Assembly: GCA_010909165.1 (NCBI GenBank)
Contig: VJWM01000063.1
Coordinates: 1,736,001-1,800,000, forward strand
Source of the DNA: Anthoceros angustus
Lineage: Eukaryota; Streptophyta; Anthocerotopsida; Anthocerotales; Anthocerotaceae
Length of the DNA stretch: 64,000 bases
Reading direction: 5' to 3'
Numbering within the stretch: the first letter of the stretch is position 1; each line of letters starts with the position of its first letter. Below the pieces are notes generated by a model, which saw only the letters and a program-made list of their open reading frames with translations, had not been told where the DNA came from and ran no database searches. Made by a program: the position numbers and the translations under genes. Positions 25,151 to 35,743 of the stretch are shown piece by piece.

Positions 25151-25799
25151 TTTCACTTGGATTGGTGCACAGTCCACCAAAAAAAAGATGGGTGTGCCTT
25201 GGTCACGGCCGCGCGATTTCCGGTCAAGGGTGGAGATGGCGGGGGCGGCGTGTCCGCGATGGCGACCAGCCGCGCCCCGATCTGCAGGAAGATACGGGCG
25301 CCGTCTCCCGTCTTCACTTCTGCGCGACAAGAGCGGAGGTTCATTATTTCGTGAGTCGTGCCCCAAACGCCTCAAACCCCGCTTAGGATTAACAAAAATG
25401 CCCGCCTTTCGATGTACGGAAACACGACATTCATTACATCGGAAAGACGGAGATGGGCGCCGCGTTCCGCCGTCTCCGGCATGCACCTCGTCGGATGGCG
25501 CATTGTTTAAGGCGGATGGTGGAGATGAGGACATCTTTGCTGCGCCCTTCTAGAAGACGCGTTGTTTATGTTTGAAGTATTCGTGCGGAGGGACCGGGCA
25601 GAGGCCGTGGACAAGAATGCGGCGCGACGCTTGGGAAGACGCGGTCGCATCTTCAGCAGACAGGGCCATGCTGCATGCCGGTGGCGGTCGTGAGCAGTTG
25701 GCGGCCTCGTCTACAAAACATCGTGCGCTCACGGAAGGGGATTCCGACATGACCAAGGACGGCCGTGTTCGCTCGTAGCAATTTGCGGTTTTGTCAAAT

Positions 25800-27145
25800 C
25801 ACTTCCTCCATACATTCACCCAAGCATATATAGTGAATTTGTCCTGCATTTCGAACGAATGGATGGCGGAATAACGGATGGATATTGAGTATGAGGTTTT
25901 TGTTCACACATGGCTAGTAGGAGGGTTTTGGGCCAAACTATAAGGCCCAAAAAGGATGGAACATAATGCATAATGTTTTCAATTTTCAAAGGCCAAGGAA
26001 GATAGTGGTACATATAGTACAGAGGACTTGACAACCTTGGCCTTTGGGATATTTGAAAGGAGGAAACATCATGCATGGTGTGTCCATGCCAAAGGCCAAG
26101 GAAGGCGAGAGGCATATACTACAAAGGACATGTCATCCTTGGCATTTGGGATTTGTCACAAACGAAACATCATGCATGTTGTTTCAACCACCAAAGGCCA
26201 AGGAAGTTAGTGCTACATATACGGTAGGCTTGGTCTTCCCATATGTGTGTGTCAATAGTTGGATGGCAGTAGATGTAAAGGTAAAACATCTTTAGGGTTT
26301 AGCGAAGGGACGTTGGCGTGTTAGAGCATGTGCACATATGCATGTAATCCCATATATAGACATAAATATTACATATGTCTTGTTCCTTGGACTTTGGCCT
26401 ATAGTAGGATTGATAGGACATGCTAGCATCCTTGAAAGGTTGGTATATAATATATGGATATATATGTAGGAGAAAGTTGAAAAATAAGCATGCTGCTGCA
26501 CAGGATGTGCTCAGGTTTTTTCTTCCTCTATCCCTTGCAGAAAGGAAATTTTCCATGCATCGTCGATAAAGTTTCTTGGCATATGCCTAAGGATCTTTGT
26601 GCAGGTAGCAATGAAAAAGCTTCTTATTTTTTGTTTCCCTTTTCTATGTATCGCGAAAGGGTTTTCCTTTATATGCATCAATGAAAAGGGTCCTTGCACT
26701 TTGGTACAAGTGACTGATAATGTCTTCGCCTTGGAAAAGAGGTATATTATGTTCTCTATATGCGGGAAAAACCGTATACCGCATGATATGTGAGAAGTTG
26801 TGCTCTCTAGTTTTGCCTTCTTCTATCCTTCGTCGATGGCAAGTTTCCATGCATCATGAACAAAGTTCCTTGGGGCATGGGGAATGAACTTTGTCCATGA
26901 TGCATGCGAAATCGATATTGTTTTTGCCCTTTTCTTCTGGTTTTTTCGCTTGACTTCGGGAAAATGGTCCTTGGCCTTTGGTAGAAGTGAATGGTAATGT
27001 CTTCATCTTAGAACTAAGGTATATTATGTATGTCTATATATGCAAGAATAACACCGTTAACGTGCATGATAGGATAGAAGTTGTGTTGTGGGTTTTCCTT
27101 TTGTGCTTTCGCTTTTTCCATGCATCCGACGAGTTCCTTGGCCTA
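25800..27145. repeat. AT-richer zone with dispersed CCTTGGCCTTTGG words
   Basis: The word or its complement occurs near 25990, 26033, 26095, 26190, 26695 (diverged) and 26965, with shared context TTGGTAGAAGTGA and TTCCTTGG. The repeats are more scattered than in copy A's 9424-10515 array. No gene is seen. Confidence 0.65.
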
Positions 27146-30100
27146 TGGCGAAGGCTTTCAGTGCATTGAAAGTTCCTTTCCATATGTTACCTTTTGTATG
27201 CTTCGTGCATCTTTCCCGACATGTGGGAAAAGGCTCCTTGGCCTTTGGCACATGTGACTATGAATGTATTCGCCGTTGAACCGAGGTATATCATGTATGT
27301 CTCTATATGTGCAGAATAACAACGTAAACCTACATGACATGGGCGAAGTTTTGTTTTGGTTTTGTCCCCTTGTAATCTTCGCCTGTGGCAATTCTTTGAA
27401 TGCATCCTCCAAAAAGCTGTTTGGCCCATGGGGATTGATTTTTTCCCACGATGCGACGGAAATTTTCCTTATGTTTTTTCCCGGTCTGTATGCTTGGCCT
27501 ATGTGTATGCTTGGCCAATGGAATTGTCTCTACATGCATCATCGAAAAGGGTCCTTCGCCTATGGTACAAGACATTGTTCATGACCGGTCTTTGAAACTA
27601 GTTATAGCATACAGCTATATATGTAGGAATAACGTGGAAAACAAACATGGTGCTTGCGGTTGGTATACGATTTTCCCTCCGCATCGTGTAAATCATTGGC
27701 CACATGGCGGATGACGTTTTGGATGATGCATGCCATTACGTTGTCCTCCATGACGCACTTGTTGTTCTCAAGGTTGTGGAGTCCGAGGCACAAACGCCAA
27801 GGCAGCGGCAAACTCCGTCGCGCGATCCACAACGGCGGGTGAACGCGTTGGAAGCCGCCCGAACTTGCCGTGATGGGCGGAACGAACTGGCCATACCGGG
27901 GAAAGAGCGGCGAGGAAGAATGGCGGGGCGCGAGACAATGCGGCGGGGCGGTAGTGCATAGAACGGGTTTGGCCGCTGCCATCCCGTGTTGTAAGGGCGA
28001 TTGGTGTGGAGGTGATTATGCGTGCGTGGACACCTCCCGGCCTCTACACGGTGTAGGGTGCGGAACAGCGGTGGATGAACACGCCGGAAGTGTGATGGAT
28101 GGGAGGAAGGAGCCGAGTGGTGCGCGTGCTCGGCGATGGCACCGGACGGTGGGCAATCGCTTTTTCCGCAGCGCACATCCTTGGAATGGGCGAGGAGTTT
28201 GCATGTGGCTAGTGGAAACGCCGAGGAGGTGGTGCGGAAGGTCAAGGAGGACTTACAGTGCAGCTTAACGATCACAACACACGAGCGAGAAAGGCGGTTG
28301 TCGTGCAGTGCCGTCTTGCCGAGGAGGTGAAGCTCCGGTGGGACAAAGGGAAAAGGAATCGGGGAGGACGGCCCAAGCGGGATGGCCGTTGTGGAAGGGA
28401 AGGCGGAGGAGGAGGCGGGAGTGGCATGGATGATGGGAGGACGTTTCGGTGAGGAGGTGCGGAGGAAGGGGTCTAGCAGACCATTTTGTTTTCTTGCTTT
28501 TTTGCTTGCTATGCGATCACATTATGACCTTGCCATCTTTGCATTAGTGGCAATGGTAGTAGTAGTGGCGGTGGCGCTTGTGGACCGAGACGGTGACCCA
28601 CTATTATATTGGTGGTAGAAACCCCGAAAATGATTCTAAATAGTGATGTGTTAGGCGGTCCAAGATACGCCCATCGCGAGTGTCATGTGAAGAGGAAAGG
28701 GGTTGGCGGTTAAGGACACGAACACAAGGAGGGCCAAAAGGGTTGACAAATCGCTAGTGCACCTAAATGTCATGGTTGCCATGCGGTTAGTCGGCGGGTG
28801 GACGACACCGAGTTCATGATGAGTGGCGAGCGCGCACGAACCGATGCTTGCATGCGAGAAAATTGTCCCGTAAGGCGGCCGCGCCGCGGCAATGGCAACG
28901 GACGCCGCCACGGTGAGCGCCATCCCGCAAGGCCGCGCGGTGGAAAACAACGGCGCAAAAAGGCGCGGTGGCGGGCGGGGAGTAAAGCGAGTCGGCGAAG
29001 GAACTGCTTTCAGTGCATTGAAAGTTCCTTTCCATATGTTACCTTTTGTATGCTTCGTGCATCTTTCCCGACATGTGGGAAAAGGCTCCTTGGCCTTTGG
29101 CACATGTGACTATGAATGTATTCGTTGAACCGAGGTATATCATGTATGTCTCTATATGTGCAGAATAACAACGTAAACCCGCATGACATGGGCGAAGTTT
29201 TGTTTTGGTTTTGTCCTTGTAATCTTCGCTGTGGCAATTCTTTGAATGCATCCTCCAAAAGTTGGCCCATGGGGATTGATTTTCCCACGATGCGCCGGAA
29301 ATTTTCCTTATGTTTTTTCAGTGCTATGGCCTATGTGTATGCTTGGCCAATGGAATTGTCTCTACATGCATCATCGAAAAGGGTCCTTCGCCTATGGTAC
29401 AAGACATTGTTCATGACCTGGTCTTTGAAACTAGTTATAGCATACATATATATGTAGGAATAACGTGGAAAACAAACATGGTGCTTGGGTTGGTATACGA
29501 TTTTCCCTCCGCATCGTGGTAAATCATTGGCCACATGGCGGATGACGTTTTGGATGATGCATGCCATTACGTTGTCCTCGCATGACGCACTTGTTCTCAA
29601 GGTTGTGGAGTCCGAGGCACAAACGCCAAGGAACGGCACAAACTCGTCCCCGCCGCGATCCACAACGGTGCGTTTGGGAAGCGCCCGAACTTGCCGTGAT
29701 GGGCGGAACGAATCGGCCATACCGGGGAAAGAGCAGAAGCGACCGAGGAAGAAGAATGGCGGGGCGCGAGACAATGGAAGCGGACGACCGGGTGCATAGA
29801 ACGGTTGGTGGCGGCTGCCATCCCGGTGTTGTAAGGCGATTGGTGTGGAGGTGATTATGCGTGCGTGGACACCTCCCGCCTTCTACACGGGTGTAGGGTG
29901 CGGAACCATGGATGACGAACACGCCGGAAGTGTGAAGGATGGGGAGGGAAGGAGCCGAGGTGTGGTGCGCGTGCTCGGGCTGATGGCGACGACAATGGGC
30001 AATCGCTTTTCACCGCGCACATCCTTGGAATGGAGGCGAGGAGTTTGCCGCTGGTGGCTAGTGGAAACGCCGAGGAGGTGGTGCGGAAGGTCAAGGAGGA

Positions 30101-30850
30101 CTTACAGTGCAGCTTAACGATCACAACACACGAGCGAGAAGGCGGTTGTCGTGCAGTGCCGTCTTGCCGAGGAGGTGAAGCTCCGGTGGGACAAAGGGAA
30201 AGGAATCGGGGAGGACGGCCCAAGCGGGATGGCCGTTGTGGAAGGGAAGGCGGAGGAGGAGGCGGGAGTGGCATGGATGATGGGAGGACGTTTCGGTGAG
30301 GAGGTGCGGAGGAAGGGGTCTAGCAGACCATTTTGTTTTCTTGCTTTTTTGCTTGCTATGCGATCACATTATGACCTTGCCATCTTTGCATTAGTGGCAA
30401 TGGTAGTAGTAGTGGCGGTGGCGCTTGTGGACCGAGACGGTGACCCACTATTATATGCAATTGGTAGAAACCCCGAAAATGATTCTAAATAGTGATGTGT
30501 TAGGCGGTCCAAGATACGCCCATCGCGAGTGTCATGTGAAGAGGAAAGGGGTTGGCGGTTAAGGACACGAACACAAGGAGGGCCAAAAGGGTTGACAAAT
30601 CGCTAGTGCACCTAAATGTCATGGTTGCCATGCGGTTAGTCGGCGGGGTGGACGACAATTGAGTTCATGATGAGTGGCGAGCGCGCACGAACCGATGCTT
30701 GCATGCGAGAAAATTGTCCCGTAAGGCGGCCTCCCGGCGATGGCGGCGGGGCGCCTCCCCATGGCCATGGCGGCGGGGCGCCTCCCCATGGAGGCGGCAG
30801 GCGCGGTGGAAACAACGGCGCAAAAAGGCGCGGTGGCGGGCGGGGAGTAA
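27146..30850. repeat. 1.85-kb tandem duplication inside copy B
   Basis: Unit 1 (about 27146-28995) and unit 2 (about 29000-30850) share TTTCAGTGCATTGAAAGTTC at their starts and GGAGTAAAGCGAGTCGGCGAAGG at their ends. Both contain a copy of the block found at 10640-11790. Unit 2 continues into the minisatellite, whereas in unit 1 the corresponding point passes directly to the next unit. Plus-strand hydrophobic ORFs at 28382-28618 and 30151-30492 are equivalent. Confidence 0.85.
30151..30492 (+). CDS. Candidate element ORF with one hydrophobic segment
   Basis: This 113-codon frame has a charged first half (LAEEVKLRWDKGKG, EEVRRKG) and a hydrophobic stretch at about residues 70-100 (CFLAFLLAMRS, ALVAMVVVVAVALV), then DRDGDPLLYAIG. 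The hydrophobic part survives in the copies at 11344-11607 and 28382-28618 in spite of indels nearby. That suggests a small single-pass membrane protein, or only the chance survival of a coding exon. The minus strand is also partly open. No family was recognised. Confidence 0.3.
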   Translation: MQCRLAEEVKLRWDKGKGIGEDGPSGMAVVEGKAEEEAGVAWMMGGRFGEEVRRKGSSRPFCFLAFLLAMRSHYDLAIFALVAMVVVVAVALVDRDGDPLLYAIGRNPENDSK

Positions 30851-32130
30851 AGCGAGTCGGCGAAGGAGGCGGGGAGTGATGGAGAAGGAGACAAGCGCGG
30901 CGGGAAGCGGGCGGCGGGAGGGGAGGAGGCGGACGGCGGCATGGTGCCGCTGGGAGGAGGAGACACTCTTCCTTGGCGGGGCGGCGAGGCGGGGCGGAGG
31001 AGGAGGCGGGGAGGGCAGCCTCCCCATGGCCATGGCGGCGCGGCGAGGCGGCGGGCGGGGAGGCGGAGGCGGGCGGGGCGCCTCCCCATGGAGAAGGAGG
31101 CGGGCGGGCAGGGCTCCCGGCGATGGTGGCGGCGGCGCGGGGCCCAGCGGCGGCGCGGGGAGGGCATGCCTCCCCATGTCCGAGACGGGAGGCGGGGGGA
31201 GCGCCCCGCCTCGGAGGAAAGGGGGCAGCCTCCCGGCGATGGAGGCTGCGGCAGCGGGTGCCCGGCACAGAGCAGGCGGGGAGGGCACTGCCTCCCCATG
31301 GAGAAGGCGGGCGGGGCGGCAGGCGCCTCCCGGCGATGGGCGGCGGCAGTGCAGGGGCCCAGGCGTGGCGCGGGCGGGGAGGGCATGCCTCCCCATGGAG
31401 CATGGAGGCGGGCGGGGAGGCGAGCCGCCTCCGCCTCGAAAGGGGCCGTGGCCTCCCCGATGGAGGCCGCAGCAGCGGGGTGCCCAGCGGGCGCAGCGGG
31501 GAGGGGAGCCGCCTCCCCATGGAGAAGGAGTCGGGGCGGCAGGAGGCGCCTCCCAACGATGGAGGCGGCAGTGCGGGAGGGCACTGCCTCCCCATGGCGG
31601 AGGCGGGGAGGCAGGCGCCCGCCTCCAAGGCAGGGGGCAGGTGGCCTCGCGATGGCGGCAGGCGCGGGGCGGCGGCGGCGGGAGGCGGGCGGGGGAGCCT
31701 GCCTCCCCATGGAGAAGGCGGGCGGGAGGCGGGGCGCCTCCCCATGGAGGCGGCAGCAGTGGGGCCCAGGCGGGGCGCAGCGGGGAGGGCACATGCCTCC
31801 CCATGTCCATGGCGACGGGAGGCGGGGGAGAGTCGCCCGCCTCGGAGGAAAGGGGGTGCCTCCCAGCGATGGAGGCGCAGCGGGTGCCCGGCGGCGCGGC
31901 GGGAGGCACGCCTCCCCATGGAGAAGGAGTGGGAGGCGCAGGCGCCTCCCGGATGGCGGGGGCCAGCGGGCGCGGGGAGGCTCGCCTCCCCATGGCCATG
32001 GAGGCGGGGGGCGTGGAGGGCAGAGCCGCCTCCGCCTCGAGGAAAGGGGCGGCTGGCCTCCCCTCGGCGATGGGCGGCGGTGGCGCGGGAACCCCAGCGG
32101 CGGGCGGGGGGCGCGCCTCCCCATGGTGAT
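30720..32130. repeat. Palindromic GC-rich minisatellite, copy B
   Basis: This has the same architecture as 12060-13260: GCGGGGAGGGCA-type arms facing GCCTCCCCATGG, repeated with variable spacers such as CTCCCGGCGATGG and CCATGGAGAAGG. Very long multi-frame ORFs (30665-32923 minus, 30941-32677 plus) are by-products of the repeat and are not called. Confidence 0.85.
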
Positions 32131-32399
32131 GGACGTGGAGGTGGGCTGGAGCGGAGGAGCCAGCGGTGGAGGAGACGTGGGGGAGGGCAGGTTGCCCTCC
32201 CCCACGGCGATGGCGGGGGCAGATGCTGCCACTGCGCAGCGGCAGAGGGAGAGGGAGCGGGAGCATTGCGCATTGGAGGAGGAAGGCAACCCCGCCTTTG
32301 GGGACGACGGGGTCGTTGAGGACGGCGAAGGAGGGGCGATTGCCGCCGAGGCCGAGGCCGAGGGGGGAGGAGGGGATGGAGGCAGGCTGCCTCACGCGG

Positions 32400-33740
32400 C
32401 CGGGCCCGAGCCGGAGGCCGAGCTCGGGCATGGCGGTGGCAGTGCCATGTCCGCCGCCGCCATGCCCGACCCCGAGGTCGGCCATGGTGGCGGGAGGGCG
32501 ATGACTGCCGCCGCCGAGGCCGACGGAGGCTGGCGATGGCGGGATCGAGGCGGGAGGGAGGCGGGAGGGCGAGTCGCCCGCCTCCCCATGGAGGCGGAGG
32601 CGAGCCGCGCGCCGGGCGGCGATCTCAGGAGTGGGGCCAGGCGCCATCCGGTTGAGGAAGGCGTATGGGAGGAATAACCCGTTCCATCGGTGGCGCCATC
32701 TCGGCGTGGGCAGCAGCAGATTAGGCGGAGGCTCGGCGGTGCGGAGGAGGCGGAGGCTGCTGCTGCGCGAGCTCACGGCGGTGGAGGAGATCCGGCGGCA
32801 CCCGTGAGGAGGAGGAGGAGGAGGAGGAGGGGTGGGAGCAACCGGTGTGTGGCGGGGCGGAGGCCATGTCGGAAGAAGATGGAGAGCGGAGTGCGGCTCA
32901 ACCCCAACTCGGAGGGCGAGCACAAGGGGAGGAAGCGCGACTCGTCGGACACGGTCCGGCGGAAGCGCCGCGGCGGTGCCTCGACGCCCAATGCCCGGAC
33001 GCTACCGCCGGAGGCGGACGCGCCACCGATGAGAGCGATGAACGGGAATGCTCGGCCGCCGAGGCCATGGAGGCAGCCTCACGCCGGGCCCGAGCCGGAG
33101 GCCGAGCTCGCATGGCGGTGGCGGCACGTCCGCCGCCATGCCCGACCCCGAGGTCGGCCATGGTGGCGGGAGGGCGATGATCGCCGCCGAGACCGAGGCC
33201 GACGGAGGCCGCGGGCGATGGCGGGATCGAGGGCGGGATGCGGAAGGCGTGGAGGGGCGACGCCGCGGCCGGAGCGGACGAGCCGCCGGCCGGGCGGCGA
33301 TCTCGGGGGAGGAGGAGCGGAGGCTGCTGAGGAAGGCGTATGGGAGGAATAACCGCCATCGGTGGCGCCATCTCGACGTGGAACGGAAGCAGCAGATTAG
33401 GCGGAGGCGGGGCGGAGGCCATGGAGGCGGAGGCGGAGGCGGAGGCGCGCGCGAGCTCACGGGCATGGAGGAGATCCGGCGGCATGTGAGGAGGAGGAGG
33501 AGGAGGAGGAGGAGGGGTGGAGCAACCTGTGACGGTGGCGGAGCGGAGGCCATGTCGGAAGAAGATGGAGAGCGGAGCCCAACCCCAACTCCGCGGAGGG
33601 CGAGCACAAGGGGAGGAAGCGCGACTACGAGGAGCTCGACACCTGTCCGGCGGAAGCGCCGCGGCCAAGGTGCCCGACGCCCAATGCCCGGACGCTACCG
33701 CCGGAGGCGGACGCGCCACCGATGAGAGCGATGAATCATG
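32400..33740 (+). repeat. Tandem duplication (about 680 bp) with Arg/Glu-rich ORFs
   Basis: Two units, about 32400-33060 and 33090-33740, both contain GCCGGAGGCCGAGCTCG, CCGACCCCGAGGTCGGCC, GTATGGGAGGAATAACC and GAGGCCATGTCGGAAGAAG. Copy A has a single unit at about 13340-13960. In one plus frame both units read KAYGRNN and AEAMSEEDGE, followed by a GGAGGAGGA-type Glu/Arg microsatellite. A protein of this type may have been encoded; the family is unknown. Confidence 0.7.
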
Positions 33741-34609
33741 GAATGCCGACGCCGAGGCCATGGAGGGCACAATTAAGGTTCTCCGCAGATGATGAAGCGC
33801 ATGGAGGACGAGGGAAGTAGGCGTCGTCATCCATTGTGCTCGAGTTGCATCACCAATATTAGGTTTTTGCATAGGGGGCCCAAGCATGCGCCTTAGGAAG
33901 GCCGCGGTAGGAGATAGGGTTGGATGCTAGCTGTGCAATTTTGCGATGTGAGCAGTGGACATCCTTTTGTGATCAATGCAATGGCAGCCCTTCGCTGTGA
34001 AATTTGGCTCTTTGCACGCAGCATGAACATTCTTGGCGAGGTTGTTGGGTACAGGGCGGAGGTGGTGGGTCGCCATCCCTCTTCTGCTTCGAGCATCGTG
34101 CTTCTTCTTGTTTGAAAGAGGATCGTGGCTCTCATTGTTTCCGATCGTGGGTTCCTTAAGGAATACACGGTCCCAAAGTCCATAGTGCGAAGGCGAGGAA
34201 CGGCCGTGGGCTGTGCATGGTTCGCAAACCATGGCCGTGCCGCGTGCCGTCATTACTGCGATACCCATGCCGGTAGTGTGTAGGGTTTGACAATCAATGG
34301 AGCGGCCGCGGCACGTTAGGGTTTGGTGGCCATTGGATTCCCTCGAAGAAAACTTAATGGCACAAGGTAGTGCGGAAACATTCGAAAACATAGTGTCCCG
34401 TCTCTTTGTTTTCAAAGGTGAAAGCACTGAAAATTTTTCAAGGACACCCGTTTCGAGGACATTGTGTGTGTCCCCTTTGGTGCTTGGCCGCTCTTGGTTA
34501 GGGCGCCAAAGCGGCCATGTGGCCATGTGCTGTGAAAAAAGAAACCGTACTGGAATGTACGGTATATTCCTCAAGATCCCCACGCCTTGCATGGGTTTCG
34601 CGAAAAAAA

Positions 34610-34647
34610 AAATGTCCCATCCCCTCTGTCCCCTTTGGTATGCCATA
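34610..34647 (-). repeat. Right terminal inverted repeat of copy B
   Basis: It reads ...AATGTCCCATCCCC... and ends CTTTGGTATGCCATA, the inverted match of 15065-15100. GATCCGAA follows directly and resembles the left flank GATCCGTG. Confidence 0.75.
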
Positions 34648-35138
34648 GATCCGAACGAAGTGATTCTCAGTTTCGGACTCAGGAACCCGCTCAGACGAAG
34701 CGTAGTCTACCGCAAAGCGGAGGTAGCCTAGCCGGTGCCGCCGGTGACAGGCAGCTCATGCACGTCGTCTGCGAGGTTCCAGAGGCCGGAGATTTGGAGC
34801 GAGCTGCCGTACTACTCGCTGGGCGCGGTGAAGAAGACGGTGAGGTCCTCCTGAAAGGTCTCGCTGCCCGGGGTGTTGGAGTTGGAGACGTACATCCCCT
34901 GCGCGAAGCCCAGGCGAGGGCTGTCCATATGATGACGCACCCGGTGAGAGGATAATCGAAAAACGGTGCCCTTGCCGAACTGCGAGGCTCTGTTGCCGCC
35001 CTCGAGTACCGATCCGAACACCGGCGTGGAGTCCGTGAAGTGCATCCAGAATCCCACCACGTATTTGGTGGCCGCTGCCTCGCTCGCCCAGAGCAGAAGC
35101 AGCAGCACAGCCAGGCTTAGCCACTCCAGCCCCGCCAT
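34648..35138 (-). pseudogene. Dirigent-like protein gene, disrupted
   Basis: The minus-strand frame starts with ATG at 35138. A hydrophobic signal peptide (LSLAVLLLLLWA) is followed by a dirigent-type beta-barrel pattern: YVVGFWMHFTDS, FGKGTVF, GFAQGMYVSNSN, DLTVFFTA, then SSLQISGLWNL and HELPVTGGTG. Dirigent proteins are secreted and guide stereospecific radical coupling in lignan and lignin-type chemistry. Two lesions are visible: a TAG where the family usually has Tyr (about 34816), and a GGCTA GGCTA 5-bp tandem duplication after GGTG (about 34725-34735), after which YLRFA continues in the shifted frame. The remaining frame runs straight into the right TIR of copy B at 34647. No intron is seen. 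Confidence 0.75.
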
Positions 35139-35743
35139 CGCTGCAGACGCGCCAATCTGAACTTGTTGCCTTCGGGGCCTATGAGGTACAGAGACGCATA
35201 CCCACGGTGTATTATGAGGCGACAAAACATCACACTTTCTCCAGAGGAATTTCTAGAACAGAATTGGGTTCCAGGCAAGATGATGTCAGAAAAAGCCTCT
35301 CAGGTCGCCAAGGAACTGACTCGGGACCCGCATTTTGCTTGCCTGGCAACTACAAAATCCTCGCTCAGGAACTCCAAACCTCTACGGTCTTCCGGGCTAC
35401 TTGAATGACTCCTACCGAAGATTGGTTCTAAGACTAGGCTCACACAACTAATAGGGGGACTTGCCAAGTGCACAATATGTAACAAGGGAATATATACGTC
35501 ACTTCACTTTAAATGCTGGTCAGTTATTGGTGTGGCCTTCCCCCAGGCTGACTGTTTCAACCCCTTATGGAGGTTAGGAGCACAGCAAGTTTCTGATTAA
35601 TGATCCAAACTATCTGTAGAAAGCTCAGAGATGACAGTACTGACTAGACGTCCTAGTGCACGAAAGCTATCCTGAGGTTTCAAATTGATGCTTAGTGTAG
35701 CTCTGCCCCCCTAGGACTCCTGAGCAGATGCATAACAAGGAAG
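35139..35743. other. Intergenic, no feature seen
   Basis: Lies between the dirigent-like pseudogene's upstream side and the 3' end of DUO1. Short ORFs only; no RNA gene or repeat was recognised. Confidence 0.5.

Larger units (their letters stand above)
15065..34647. mobile_element. Giant TIR element, copy B (19.6 kb, both ends present)
   Basis: The left end begins TATGGCATACCAAAG at 15065 and the right end finishes with its exact complement at 34633-34647. Similarity continues inward for about 36 bp with one small indel. The flanks are GATCCGTG (15057-15064) and GATCCGAA (34648-34655), an imperfect 8-bp or exact 6-bp target duplication. Inside, in order, lie a GC-rich tract, a decayed DDE transposase (minus, about 18.0-18.9 kb), a 3-kb coding module, AT-richer CCTTGG repeats, a 1.85-kb tandem duplication, a palindromic minisatellite, tandem Arg-rich ORFs and the conserved right end. 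All coding sequence looks broken. The superfamily is uncertain. Confidence 0.7.

Noticed and set aside
30665-32923. A 752-codon minus-strand ORF and similar giant ORFs on the plus strand of the same tract
   Set aside because: All frames are Pro/Ala/Arg/Gly-rich and open at once because of the GC-rich minisatellite. There is no domain and no consistency between copies A and B.
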